54,556 bases of DNA from Candidatus Omnitrophota bacterium (GCA_003154195.1 PMCS01000001.1:281-54836), one strand, 5' to 3'; shown: positions 39,001 to 47,293, counted from the stretch's first letter. Made by a program: numbers and translations. The notes: generated from the letters alone by a model not told the origin.

Positions 39001-39456
39001 TGTTTATTTTTGTTTTTAAGGTTTTCTTTGTCATCGTAGCCGGATGGGTTATTTGGTAACAACACCGATTGGATGTAATACGGCTGCTTCGCAGCGCTTG
39101 CCGGATTACGGCAAGATTACATGCAATCCCGTCCCGCGGCATGTTAATGAAACTTAGCTTTTTCGAGCGTAAAACGCGAAGAAAAAGCTTTAGTTGAATT
39201 AACCCCGCGAGTGTCTCAAAAATATCGAAGAAATTTTTGAGACAGTTTACGAGCAGGGGTAAATTCGCTAGATAAATTTTGAACAAAGGTGTTTCGCTTA
39301 CGGCATGTTTGTTCTTATCTGTAAGATTTTTTGGGGAATGCCGATAAATAATAATTAGTTTTATTGCCGCGACATGTTGTTTTTTTCTGTGTAAAAAATT
39401 CCTGCCGTCAAGCAGGAAGATCATCGGTTTCGCGGATAAAAGAAAGAAGTGATATA
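39001..39456 (+). other. tRNA-tail duplications and structured DNA downstream of tRNA-Phe
   Basis: 39124-39145 repeats the last 18 bases of tRNA-Phe plus 4 flanking bases with one mismatch (CAATCCCGTCCCGCGGCATG). Shorter echoes of CGGCATGTT occur near 39300 and 39368. Between the tRNA and the duplicate is a three-way-junction-like sequence: ATGTAAT ... ATTACAT enclosing GCTGC-TTC-GCAGC and CTTGCCG-GATTA-CGGCAAG. A further HU-type hairpin (element j, about 39205-39285) has inner arms GTCTCAAAAAT/ATTTTTGAGAC. No gene is seen. Confidence 0.55.
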
Positions 39457-40935
39457 ATGAAGAAGTTCTTGCTTCTTATTTTTCTTTTTATCCTGCCCGT
39501 TTCCAGCGCCTACCCGCTTTTTACCCCGGTTCAGGGGATCGAGGATACCTATATAAAACGAGTGGTAAAATCGCCCCTGCAGAATTATTTGCTCTACGCT
39601 TCTTCCCGCAACAATCTTTTTAAAAGCAGCGATTCCGGCCTGACGTTTACTAATATTTTTTCGATCACCGACGATGAGATCAACCATATCTTTTTTGACG
39701 ATAAGCTCGCCGATATTGTGTATGTGGTTTCCAACCGGCGGATTTACCAGACGGTAAACGGCCAGGTCCAGAAACTGTTTTCCTGTCCCGACGAAACCGT
39801 AGTTTTATCCGCGGCAAAATGGAAGGGCAAGATGTATGCCGGCACGGCGAACGGCCTGTATTCTGCCGACTGCGATATCCTTAATTGGCAAAAATTATCT
39901 TTTCTCAGCGCCGACGCGAGCGTGTATTTTATTGAAGCTTCTCCCGACATCCTTTACCTGGCGACCAGCATGGGGGTTTACGCGCTTAGCGAAAAACAGG
40001 AGGCAAAAAGGATTTTTGTCAGCCGGGATAGCGTTGAGGAAGACCGGGGTTTGATCCCTCAGGTTATAAAAGCGGATAACCGGGATAGTAATAAAATATG
40101 GCTGGGGACCAACAAGGGTTTATTTGTTTCTCCCGACAAAGGCGCCAGTTGGAATAAATTGTATACTCCGGGGCTGAACGGCCTGTCGATAAATTGCATC
40201 GCACAAAATCTTCAGGGCGAAAATATTTTATATTTAGGGACGGCCAAGGGGATTGTGCGCTATAATATAAAGAATGACGCGCCGATGCAGCTTTTTGAGG
40301 GTTTGCCGGTCCTTAACGTATTCTGGATAGACTTTACGGCATCCGGCCAGATGTACGCGGCTACTGATAAGGGGTTGTTTAACGATAATTACTGCGACCC
40401 TCTGGGAACCGGCAAGGATCTGCGCGATATTTTAGCTAACGAGCCGGATATCACCGATATCCAGCAGGCGGCGGTCAGGTATAATGACGCCCAGCCGGAA
40501 AAAATACTAAAATGGCGCCGCGAATTAAAGGTTAAAGCGTTATTCCCCTCGGTAAATTTAAATTACGCTAAAAGCATTTACGGTACTGCCGGTACCAATA
40601 GCTATGACGGCAAAAGTTATGTCGGCCCAAGGGATTGGAACGTCGGTTTCAGCTGGGATATCGGCGAGCTGGTTTGGAACTCGCACCAGGACGACGTAGA
40701 TACGCGCAGCCGCCTTAATACCCAGCTGCGATTGGATATACTGGATGAGATAAACAGGATTTATTTTGAGCGTTTAAGGCTAAAGAAAGAGATCGGCGAT
40801 TTGCATTTGCCGGAAAATGAATCGTTCCAGAAGGGGCTGCGTTTAAAAGAGCTTACGGCGATGCTTGACGGCTATACCGGCGGATTTTTCTCGAAACGGT
40901 CAAGAGAACTGAGCTCGGCCAAAGTCGGAGATTAA
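39457..40935 (+). CDS. Exported beta-propeller (BNR/HCF136-like) protein
   Basis: A 492-residue protein with a signal peptide ending VSSAYPL. The start at 39457 follows AGAAAGAAG. Residues about 30-320 are propeller blades with repeated phrases such as LLYASSRNNLFKSSDSG, YAGTANGLYSADC, IWLGTNKGLFVSPDKGASWNK and LYLGTAKGIVRY. This is similar to BNR/sialidase and photosystem II assembly (HCF136-like) folds. The last 150 residues differ: PSVNLNYAKSIYG, RDWNVGFSWDIGELVWN and LDILDEINRIYFERLRLKKEI, which look like an outer-membrane beta-strand region and an alpha-helical hairpin reminiscent of TolC-like proteins. Role unknown, probably outer-membrane-associated. Confidence 0.65.
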   Translation: MKKFLLLIFLFILPVSSAYPLFTPVQGIEDTYIKRVVKSPLQNYLLYASSRNNLFKSSDSGLTFTNIFSITDDEINHIFFDDKLADIVYVVSNRRIYQTVNGQVQKLFSCPDETVVLSAAKWKGKMYAGTANGLYSADCDILNWQKLSFLSADASVYFIEASPDILYLATSMGVYALSEKQEAKRIFVSRDSVEEDRGLIPQVIKADNRDSNKIWLGTNKGLFVSPDKGASWNKLYTPGLNGLSINCIAQNLQGENILYLGTAKGIVRYNIKNDAPMQLFEGLPVLNVFWIDFTASGQMYAATDKGLFNDNYCDPLGTGKDLRDILANEPDITDIQQAAVRYNDAQPEKILKWRRELKVKALFPSVNLNYAKSIYGTAGTNSYDGKSYVGPRDWNVGFSWDIGELVWNSHQDDVDTRSRLNTQLRLDILDEINRIYFERLRLKKEIGDLHLPENESFQKGLRLKELTAMLDGYTGGFFSKRSRELSSAKVGD

Positions 40936-40959
40936 CCCGAATATAATAATAAAACCATA

Positions 40960-41115
40960 GAAATTTAACCACTAAGGCATCAAAAAAAATTCAAAACCAT
41001 GAAGCTTCACCACCAAGACACAAAGGTCACAAAGAAAAGATAATTTATTTATATTCTTGGTGCCTTGGTGGTAAATATTTTGGTTTTAGAGTTTTGGTGT
41101 CTTTGTGGTAAGTTT
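40960..41115. repeat. CACCAAGG/CTTGGTGG repeat block
   Basis: TTAACCACTAAGGCATC, TTCACCACCAAGACACAAAGG and the inverse TTGGTGCCTTGGTGGTAA and TTTGTGGTAAG. Inverted arms could form a long hairpin between the propeller gene and the nucleotidyltransferase gene. No gene. Confidence 0.7.
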
Positions 41116-41144
41116 TAGGTTTTTATTTATATTAAACTACTTAA

Positions 41145-42191
41145 ATGATAAATAAACCGATAGTATTAATAATGTGCGGCGGACGGTCGCTGCGGCTCTG
41201 GCCGCTGAGCGAATACAAGAGCAAAAATTTTATCGATATCTTCGGTTTCTCGCCGCTGGAGCTCACCATAAAGAGGTTTTTGAAAATAACCCCGCGCCAA
41301 AACATTTTTTTGGTCGCCAATTTTAACGAAAAAAAGTCTCTTTCCCAAATAAAACTGATCAATAAGGAAAACATTTTTTTTGAGCCGGAGAGTAAAAATA
41401 CCGCGGCGGCAATTTTGTTGTCGGTTTTTAAACTGCGGCAGCGTTTTGGCGAAAACAGAACCATGATTGTCTCTCCGGTAGATCATTTGATAAAAGGCAA
41501 GGGGTTCGGCCGGGCCATGGAGAAATCATTCCGGGCGGCGGAACAGGGATTTATCTGCACGCTGGGGATCGCGCCGGATAAGCCGACGCCGAATTTCGGC
41601 TACATCCAGTTGGGTAAAAAAGAAGGCGAAGGGCTTTTCCGGGTCAAACGATTTATCGAGAAACCTTCCCTGGCGGAAGCCGTGAAACTGATAAAAAAAG
41701 GGGATACCTTTTTTAACAGCGGGATGTTTATCGCTACCTTAAAGAGTTTTAACCGGGAATTTAAAGAGTATTACCCGTTTTATCTTGAATTCTTCCGGGT
41801 TTTCAACTGCAGTCGCGCCGGCGATAACGAAATCGGCAGGTTATACAAGGGTATCGCTGACGTTCCTTTTGATAAAGCGGTAATGGAAAAAACTAAGCTT
41901 GCCTGTGTGGTAAAAGATTCTTTTTATTGGAAAGATTTCGGCAGTTGGCAGGCGGTAGCCGAAGTTTTGCCGAAAGACGCCCGGCGTAACGTCCGCAAGG
42001 GTGATGTCTTCTGTTGCGACAGCAGCGATAATTTTATCCATTTAGATGACCCGAAGAAAAAGGTTTTAGCGTTGGGGATAAAAGATATTTTTTATATCGA
42101 AGCTAAGGATTATGTGCTTTTGGCCAATCGCGAATATATCGACAACATTAAGGCTGCGCTCAGGGAATTTAAATCCAACCGGAAAAGATAA
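41145..42191 (+). CDS. Mannose-1-phosphate guanylyltransferase-like sugar nucleotidyltransferase
   Basis: A 348-residue ManC-like enzyme without the C-terminal isomerase domain. The nucleotide-binding loop reads CGGRSLRLWPLSEYKSKNF; classical members have GGxGTRLWPLSR ... PKQF, so the loop is altered. Later motifs are intact: EPESKNTAAAI, VSPVDHLI, TPNFGYIQLG, FIEKP and FFNSGMFIA. The reaction is transfer of GMP to mannose-1-phosphate, for polysaccharide or glycoprotein synthesis; another sugar is possible given the altered loop. The gene stands alone, without ManB or GDP-mannose enzymes nearby. Confidence 0.75.
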   Translation: MINKPIVLIMCGGRSLRLWPLSEYKSKNFIDIFGFSPLELTIKRFLKITPRQNIFLVANFNEKKSLSQIKLINKENIFFEPESKNTAAAILLSVFKLRQRFGENRTMIVSPVDHLIKGKGFGRAMEKSFRAAEQGFICTLGIAPDKPTPNFGYIQLGKKEGEGLFRVKRFIEKPSLAEAVKLIKKGDTFFNSGMFIATLKSFNREFKEYYPFYLEFFRVFNCSRAGDNEIGRLYKGIADVPFDKAVMEKTKLACVVKDSFYWKDFGSWQAVAEVLPKDARRNVRKGDVFCCDSSDNFIHLDDPKKKVLALGIKDIFYIEAKDYVLLANREYIDNIKAALREFKSNRKR

Positions 42192-42368
42192 TAGCAAACC
42201 TTAAAGATTTACCACCAAGGCACGAAGGCACCAAGGAAATCTCACCACAAAGAAAACAAAAAATTTCACCACAGAGAACGCAGGGGGCACAGAGAAAAGC
42301 AAAGGAAGATGACGGTGGGGGAATAGATATTGTGTCGCTGGAACCTCGATGATCTAACCTTGCAAAAT

Positions 42369-42388
42369 TATACCAAATATGGTATATT
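42369..42388 (+). promoter_or_regulatory. Operator and promoter region of the HigBA-like pair
   Basis: Perfect inverted repeat TATACCA-AATA-TGGTATA (42369-42386), the expected form of an antitoxin autorepression site. It overlaps a promoter-like TTGCAA (42360-42365), 17-base spacer, TATATT (42383-42388). That -10 touches the annotated ATG at 42389, so the operator is certain to lie in the control region, but the exact +1 is unresolved. Confidence 0.6.
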
Positions 42389-42763
42389 ATGAGTGAAGAT
42401 AAGGTATTGAAAAAAGTTAATTTTGTAGGCTCTTCTTTAGATGATTTACGTGATTTTCCCGAAGAAGTCCGGCAGGATATCGGCTATGCCTTGTTCCAGG
42501 TTCAAAAAGGCGAGAGGCCTTTATCGGCTAAACCGCTTAAGGGTTTTGGCGGTGCGGCGGTTTTAGAAATAATCGAAGATTTTTCCAGTGATACATACAG
42601 GGCAGTTTATACAGTCAGGTTCAAGAATGTTGTCTATGTTCTGCATTGTTTTCAGAAGAAATCAAAACATGGTATTAAAACGCCGCAGCAGGACATTGAG
42701 TTAATAAAGCAACGCTTATACGTGGCGCAGGAAGATTATAAAGCAAATTATTCGCGGGAGTAA
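42389..42763 (+). CDS. HigB/Gp49-like toxin of a toxin-antitoxin pair
   Basis: A 124-residue member of the RelE superfamily, phage-derived Gp49-like branch (PF05973). Visible features are SLDDLRDFPEEVRQDIGYAL, KPLKGFGGAAVLEI, TYRAVYTVRF and YVLHCFQKKSKHGIKTP, the usual core of ribosome-dependent mRNA endonucleases. It is followed after 4 bases by an XRE antitoxin gene. If the promoter at 42360 is the main one, the ATG at 42389 lies before +1 and the real start may be a TTG at 42407; this is open. Confidence 0.85.
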   Translation: MSEDKVLKKVNFVGSSLDDLRDFPEEVRQDIGYALFQVQKGERPLSAKPLKGFGGAAVLEIIEDFSSDTYRAVYTVRFKNVVYVLHCFQKKSKHGIKTPQQDIELIKQRLYVAQEDYKANYSRE

Positions 42764-42767
42764 CGAT

Positions 42768-43106
42768 ATGAAAAACAAAGAAAAAATACATAGCGTGAGC
42801 GATAATATCTTTAAAGATATCGGCTTGGTCCATCCGGATAGGATGTTGGCCCGCGCTGAAATCATGTTAAAAATTGCAGAAATCATCAAGGCGCGCGGCC
42901 TTACGCAAAAAGAAGCATCTAAGATATTGGGCCTTCCGCAGTCGAAAGTATCCTGTCTTTTAAGCGGCAAGCTGAGTATGTTTTCATTGGATCATCTTTT
43001 CCAGCTGTTGAATATGCTGGATGAGGACGTGGAAATAATAATCAAACCTAAAACCAGAAAAGAGAAGTTTGCCGCAACCCACGTAATGCTTGCACCGGCG
43101 TTATAA
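42768..43106 (+). CDS. HigA-like XRE antitoxin
   Basis: A 112-residue DNA-binding protein. The helix-turn-helix lies at about residues 40-95: EIIKARGLTQKEASKILGLPQSKVSCLLSGKLSMFSLDHL (QSKVSCLL is the recognition helix). The N-terminal part and the tail VEIIIKPKTRKE match the HigA/XRE antitoxin group paired with Gp49-like toxins. It should bind the toxin and the palindrome at 42369. Four bases separate it from the toxin stop. This toxin-first order is typical of HigBA. Confidence 0.85.
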   Translation: MKNKEKIHSVSDNIFKDIGLVHPDRMLARAEIMLKIAEIIKARGLTQKEASKILGLPQSKVSCLLSGKLSMFSLDHLFQLLNMLDEDVEIIIKPKTRKEKFAATHVMLAPAL

Positions 43107-43382
43107 AAACTCACCGCAGAGCGCACGGAGTCCACAGGGAAAGCAAACCCCAACCAAAAAACCAAGAAATTTTAACCACTGATTGCACCAAGTTAACAAG
43201 ACGTTCTATTGAACTGTCGGTATCGTAATAAGTTACAAATCAAATATTTCACCACGCACAACTTTTATTTTCAATATTATTTTGTATTTATCTGTGACAA
43301 TCTGAGTAATCTGTGGACACATTTTTAAGTTTTTTTTGCGCCCCTTGCCACTTTGCGGGAAACATTCTTTGTGGTTAAATAA
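43107..43382. repeat. CACCAAGG-family repeat remnants
   Basis: ACTCACCGCAGAGCGCACGG, TTAACCACTGATTGCACC, TCACCACGCACAAC and TCTTTGTGGTTAAAT: degraded copies of the dispersed repeat on both strands. No gene. Confidence 0.5.
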
Positions 43383-43412
43383 AAAAGCCCGTCTATTTCT
43401 AGACGGGCTTTT
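43383..43412. terminator. Bidirectional terminator between higA and pfk
   Basis: AAAAGCCCGTCTA / TAGACGGGCTTTT with a 4-base loop, flanked by A-run and T-run. It serves both convergent genes. Confidence 0.85.
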
Positions 43413-43444
43413 GTTTTTCGTTGATATTCTTGCTTTGCGGTGAC

Positions 43445-44650
43445 CTACATATATCTCTCAGGTATTCCTTCTACTTTGCTGAACTCCGGCTTGACGCTTC
43501 CCGGTTTCCTGCCGAAACATACTCCCATATTTTCGAAATACGCCACCTGGTTTAAATCGACGTGACGCTGTTTGATTGCTTCAGCGGTAGCCATATAGCG
43601 GATTTTGTTGCCGTTGATCCCGGCTACGGTTACGCCGGTGATGTCGTTGACAAGCAACAGCACGGCTGCCGCGCCGGCTTCTTTACCGAAGTTAACGTCG
43701 TAAGCGCTGGATCGGCCGCAGCGGACAAGATGCCCGGGGACAGCCGAACGGATTTCCGGTATTTCGTTAATGCCGGGGACGTAGGTTTTGGTGCGTTTCA
43801 TGAATTCTTTGATTTCCGGGTCTTTTTTGAAACGTGCGGTCAGCTGGTCGCAGGTATATTTTCCCGCGCCGGCAAGTTTTTTGTGGCCAAACGCGTCGAT
43901 ACCTGCGGATTCATCGACGATTTCTGAGCCGTCGAGATTTCTCAAGCCTTCGGCTACGACGATGATATAAGTTCCGGCATAGACGTCGCTTCCTTCGATG
44001 CGGCGCATTAAAACCTTTTTACAGTGTTCGTAAACAATATTAAAATCGGTAGGTACTTCCGGGATCAATATCGCGTCGGTATCGGCGGCAATTCCGCCGC
44101 GAAAGGCGGTGTGCCCGGCATTGCGGCCGAATACTTCCATGACAATCACCCGGTTATGGGTGACGCCGGTGGTTTTTAAATCTTCGGCGAATTGGGCGAT
44201 ACGGTTGATTGTGGAATCGCCGCCGACCGAGTAAGTCTGCAAATCCAAATCCATCGTTTTCGGCGCGTGGACGCATTTGATACCCTGCCCGGATAGGTCG
44301 ACCATCACGCTTCCCGAATCGTCGCCGCCGGAAATAACCAGGCCGTCGATATTGAATTTCTTTAATCCCGCCTTGATGCGTTCGTATTTTTTGTCGTCGT
44401 CTATTTTTTTAATTTTAACCCGGGAGTGTCCCGCTTCCGAGCCGGCAAAGTTGGCGTCGAAAGCGTCAAGCCTTGATTCGGTGAGCTCGGTTAATTTGTC
44501 GAAATCGATAAGGTTATAAAGCCCGGCGTAGCCATTGGGGATTATATAGCATTTAATCCCCTGGGCTATGCTCATAAAGCCCGCGCCCTTAACCACACCG
44601 TTTAAACCGCCGCAATCGCCGCCGCTGGTTATGATACCGATGGTTTTCAT
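43445..44650 (-). CDS. pfp: Pyrophosphate-dependent type 6-phosphofructokinase
   Basis: A 401-residue PfkA-superfamily enzyme, phosphorylating fructose 6-phosphate at C1. Two positions decide the phosphate donor: G108-G-D-D111-S has Asp where ATP enzymes have Gly, and P130-K131-T132-M-D134-L-D136 has Lys in place of Gly. Both match the PPi-dependent class, whose reaction is reversible. The catalytic Asp residues of TxDxD are kept, although the usual TIDND reads TMDLD. Start at 44650 follows AAAGGAG on the minus strand. A GTAGGGG palindrome lies upstream. Confidence 0.85.
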   Translation of the reverse strand: MKTIGIITSGGDCGGLNGVVKGAGFMSIAQGIKCYIIPNGYAGLYNLIDFDKLTELTESRLDAFDANFAGSEAGHSRVKIKKIDDDKKYERIKAGLKKFNIDGLVISGGDDSGSVMVDLSGQGIKCVHAPKTMDLDLQTYSVGGDSTINRIAQFAEDLKTTGVTHNRVIVMEVFGRNAGHTAFRGGIAADTDAILIPEVPTDFNIVYEHCKKVLMRRIEGSDVYAGTYIIVVAEGLRNLDGSEIVDESAGIDAFGHKKLAGAGKYTCDQLTARFKKDPEIKEFMKRTKTYVPGINEIPEIRSAVPGHLVRCGRSSAYDVNFGKEAGAAAVLLLVNDITGVTVAGINGNKIRYMATAEAIKQRHVDLNQVAYFENMGVCFGRKPGSVKPEFSKVEGIPERYM

Positions 44651-44673
44651 GGTCGTCTCCTTTTCGTAAATTA

Positions 44674-44702
44674 TTGTAGGGGACGGACATGTCCGTCCCG
44701 CT
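44674..44702. repeat. GTAGGGG-type palindromic repeat upstream of pfp
   Basis: TGTAGGGGACGGACATGTCCGTCCCG: arms GGGACGGACA/TGTCCGTCCC. Related to the repeats at 30060 and 47951. Confidence 0.6.
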
Positions 44703-44785
44703 AATCCGTCATTTTTTATTTTACTGAATATTTTTGATTACATAGATTATCATAACTGTTAAAAAAAATCAATTACGTTTTTCCA

Positions 44786-44814
44786 TTGACAATAGGGTAA
44801 AACTTATATAATAT
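44786..44814 (+). promoter_or_regulatory. Sigma70 promoter before the 44893 gene
   Basis: TTGACA at 44786-44791. TAATAT at 44809-44814 (17-base spacer) or TATAAT at 44807-44812 (15-base spacer). Leader of about 75 bases. Confidence 0.55.
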
Positions 44815-44892
44815 AAAACAAATTCGCGGTTTATAATGTTTTTACTCACGCGCGCGCCGCGGCGGTTAATGGATAATAAAGGAGGTAAGATT

Positions 44893-45126
44893 ATGGAAGA
44901 GCAGAATGAAAACGCGGGGGCTAAAGAGCAAGGCAACAAGCCCCAGGATAATAAGGAATTGGATACGAAAGTGTATATCAAAATAGGCGTAGGGTTGGTG
45001 CTGGTCATTCTGGGAGCCTGGGCGATTTTAGGATGGTGGCATGATTTGATGACTTTGGTAAAGGGTTCGGTCGGTTTGTTTTTTATTCTTGCCGGCGCGG
45101 TCACTATTGCCATCGCTAAGGAATAA
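44893..45126 (+). CDS. Small two-span membrane protein
   Basis: A 77-residue protein. The start at 44893 follows AAAGGAGG. A charged, Gln/Asn/Lys-rich head of about 28 residues precedes two hydrophobic segments (VGLVLVILGAWAILGW and GSVGLFFILAGAVTIAI). It is homologous in style to short membrane proteins near stress or cell-envelope genes, but I recognise no family. The stop codon is inside a 14-bp A/T hairpin. Confidence 0.65.
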   Translation: MEEQNENAGAKEQGNKPQDNKELDTKVYIKIGVGLVLVILGAWAILGWWHDLMTLVKGSVGLFFILAGAVTIAIAKE

Positions 45127-45154
45127 TTATTTTTGCACAGCAAAAATAATTATT
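45122..45154 (+). terminator. A/T hairpin covering the stop codon of the 44893 gene
   Basis: AATAATTATTTTTG (45122-45135), loop CACAG, CAAAAATAATTATT (45141-45154): a perfect 14-bp stem that includes the TAA at 45124-45126. No T-run follows, so its role as a terminator is uncertain. Its loop resembles that of the A/T hairpins near other start codons. Confidence 0.5.
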
Positions 45155-45345
45155 CCTCTAATCGGAGAAATGCCTGTCTGTCGGCAGGCAGGCGAGACGT
45201 ATTTTCCCGGTCATTTTTAATCCAAAATACGAATACAACTTAAGGAATACTGAAGGCAGGCAAGGCTTAAGCGTCTGCTTTTTTATTTTCTGCGCAAGCC
45301 GAAAATAAAAAGCGGATAAAATATGGTCGGAGCGCAGATTTTATT

Positions 45346-46311
45346 ATGAGACTAGGCTTGGCATTAAGCGGCGGCGGGGCAAGGGGTTTTTTTCACCTGG
45401 GAGTATTGAAGGCTCTCGAAAAATTAAAAGTGAAAATAGACGTTATCGCCGGTACTTCCGTCGGTTCGCTCATCGGCGGCTGTTACGCTCTTTACGCCGA
45501 CGCTTCGGCAGCGGAAGAGCGGCTTTTTGAAGTTTTCGACAAATACAGCCAGGATATAACGGCGTTACGAAATTATGCTTCTTCTTCGGCAATCGATGAA
45601 ACGAATGTATTTTTCGAGAACTCATTTAATTTTTTGAAAGAATTTTTTTTGTGGAATTTGCATATCATCCGGCCATATCTTATTGACCCCAAACCGTTTT
45701 TAAAGATTTTCAAGCATATTTTCCGGGAGAAATGTTTTAGTGATTGCAAGATTCCTTTCTGCGCCACCAGCGTCGACCTCATCAAGGGCGAGCTCGTTTT
45801 ATTTGATGACGGTTTGATCTATAAGGGAATTATCGCCTCCTGCGCGCTTCCCGGTTTATTTCCTCCTTTTCGCATGGGTGAGAAACTATTGGTCGACGGC
45901 GGCGTGCTGATGCCGATGCCGGTGATGGCGATAAAGGAAAAAAATACTTTTGTCATCGGCGTTAATTTAGAAAGGCTTGAGCAGACTAAGCCTCAAATCA
46001 AGAACGCGATGGATATACTTTTTACTTCAGACAAAATTCGCTACAAGCGCTTATTGCAATATAATATCGACGAAGCGGATTTTCTCCTTTACCCTTCCCT
46101 GGAGGATTTTCAATGGCTTGATTTTGATAAGATAAGAGAATTGGTAAAACTGGGCGAAGAGTTTACTTTAGAACATGGGGACCAGTTATTGAAAGAAATA
46201 AGAGGCGAAAGAGTTAAAAACTTTTTCTACCGGAAAATACCGTTTCTTTCTAAAGACGCCAAGAATGAAGACAGGGGCGATGAACCTTCTCCGCAAGCGG
46301 GAGGCGAATAA
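45346..46311 (+). CDS. Patatin-like phospholipase (RssA-like)
   Basis: A 321-residue cytoplasmic esterase. The oxyanion motif is SGGGARGFFHLGVLKALEKL (residues about 8-27), the nucleophile elbow is GTSVGS (Ser in G-x-S-x-G, about 40-45), and the catalytic Asp is in LVDGGVLMPMP (about 184-194). These are all the expected motifs of bacterial patatins of the RssA/YjjU group. They cleave acyl chains of phospholipids. An A/T hairpin (CTTTTTATTTTC/GAAAATAAAAAG, 45278-45312) lies in its leader. No strong ribosome site is seen before the ATG. Confidence 0.88.
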   Translation: MRLGLALSGGGARGFFHLGVLKALEKLKVKIDVIAGTSVGSLIGGCYALYADASAAEERLFEVFDKYSQDITALRNYASSSAIDETNVFFENSFNFLKEFFLWNLHIIRPYLIDPKPFLKIFKHIFREKCFSDCKIPFCATSVDLIKGELVLFDDGLIYKGIIASCALPGLFPPFRMGEKLLVDGGVLMPMPVMAIKEKNTFVIGVNLERLEQTKPQIKNAMDILFTSDKIRYKRLLQYNIDEADFLLYPSLEDFQWLDFDKIRELVKLGEEFTLEHGDQLLKEIRGERVKNFFYRKIPFLSKDAKNEDRGDEPSPQAGGE

Positions 46312-46319
46312 ACCCGTAA

Positions 46320-46450
46320 AAATTTACCACTAAGACACCGAAATGCTAAAACCAAAAGATTTACCACCAAGGCACTAAGACACTAATAAAAATAAGAATT
46401 GTATTTTTTGTGCCCTTTGTGTCTTGGTGGTAAAATCTTTATGGTTTTGT
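46320..46450. repeat. CACCAAGG/CTTGGTGG repeat block
   Basis: TTTACCACTAAGACACC and TTTACCACCAAGGCAC on the left, TTTGTGTCTTGGTGGTAAA with ATCTTTATGGTTTTGT on the right. Inverted arms can pair. No gene. Confidence 0.75.
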
Positions 46451-46483
46451 TATTGTATCCACAAAAATTGATAAGGATGGAAG

Positions 46484-47263
46484 ATGGACGATATTTTAAA
46501 GACAGCGGTCGGCGCGGCGAAAGAAGCCGGCGATTTTATTTTAAACCGTTTCGGCAAAATAAAGAAAATCGAGAGCAAGGGTGATCGGAATTTTGCTACC
46601 GATGTCGATAAGGAAGCGGAACGCCTCATTATCAAAAAAGTTAAAGAATGTTTTCCTGACCACGGGATACTCGCGGAAGAAAGCGGCAAGGATAATGTTG
46701 ATCGCGATTACTTATGGATAATCGACCCTCTTGACGGGACGCATAATTTCATGCGCGATATAAATATTTTCGGTGTTTCCATCGGCGTGCTGCATAAGGG
46801 TAAATTTATCGCCGGGGTTATTTATATGCCGGTCGATAAAGAACAGTATTGGGCGCAAACCGGCCGGGGGGCTTATAAAAACGGCGAAAAAATTTCCGTT
46901 TCCCGGCTGGGCAATCTTAAAGAGTGTTCGATTTCTTTTGATTCCAGTATAAGATATTCTCCCGAGGTGATGCTGGCGGCCCTGGGTGATTTAGCCGACA
47001 GTGTTTTTAACATCCGCATGACCGGTTCCAGCGTGCGGCATTTGAGCTGGGTTGCCGAGGGCAAACTTGACGCGGCGGTAGAGTTTTTCGACCGGCCCTG
47101 GGATTTTGCCGGCGGGGTATGCCTTATCGAAGAGGCGGGAGGCAAGCTTTCGGATTTGAGAGGCAGTCCGCTTACCTATAAGACCAACGGTTATATCGCG
47201 GCTAACGGGATCGTGCATGACAAGATTCAGAAAATTGTGATGAGTAAATTGGCCGATAAATAA
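46484..47263 (+). CDS. Inositol monophosphatase family protein
   Basis: A 259-residue enzyme of the SuhB/IMPase family, which removes phosphate from inositol or related sugar phosphates using Mg2+. Motifs: DKEAERLI, EES (metal-binding Glu in ILAEES), IDPLDGTHNFM (catalytic loop), GSSVRHLSWVAEGKLDAAVE and WDFAGGVCLIEEAGG. Length is as usual. Start at 46484 follows AAGGATGGA. Other substrates such as NADP or PAP are possible. Confidence 0.9.
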   Translation: MDDILKTAVGAAKEAGDFILNRFGKIKKIESKGDRNFATDVDKEAERLIIKKVKECFPDHGILAEESGKDNVDRDYLWIIDPLDGTHNFMRDINIFGVSIGVLHKGKFIAGVIYMPVDKEQYWAQTGRGAYKNGEKISVSRLGNLKECSISFDSSIRYSPEVMLAALGDLADSVFNIRMTGSSVRHLSWVAEGKLDAAVEFFDRPWDFAGGVCLIEEAGGKLSDLRGSPLTYKTNGYIAANGIVHDKIQKIVMSKLADK

Positions 47264-47293
47264 TCCAATTAAAATTTTCAAAAAGGGAGGCGT

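Noticed and set aside
39001-39145. Second tRNA gene after tRNA-Phe
   Set aside because: Only the T-loop and acceptor 3' part match; no D arm or anticodon arm is present.
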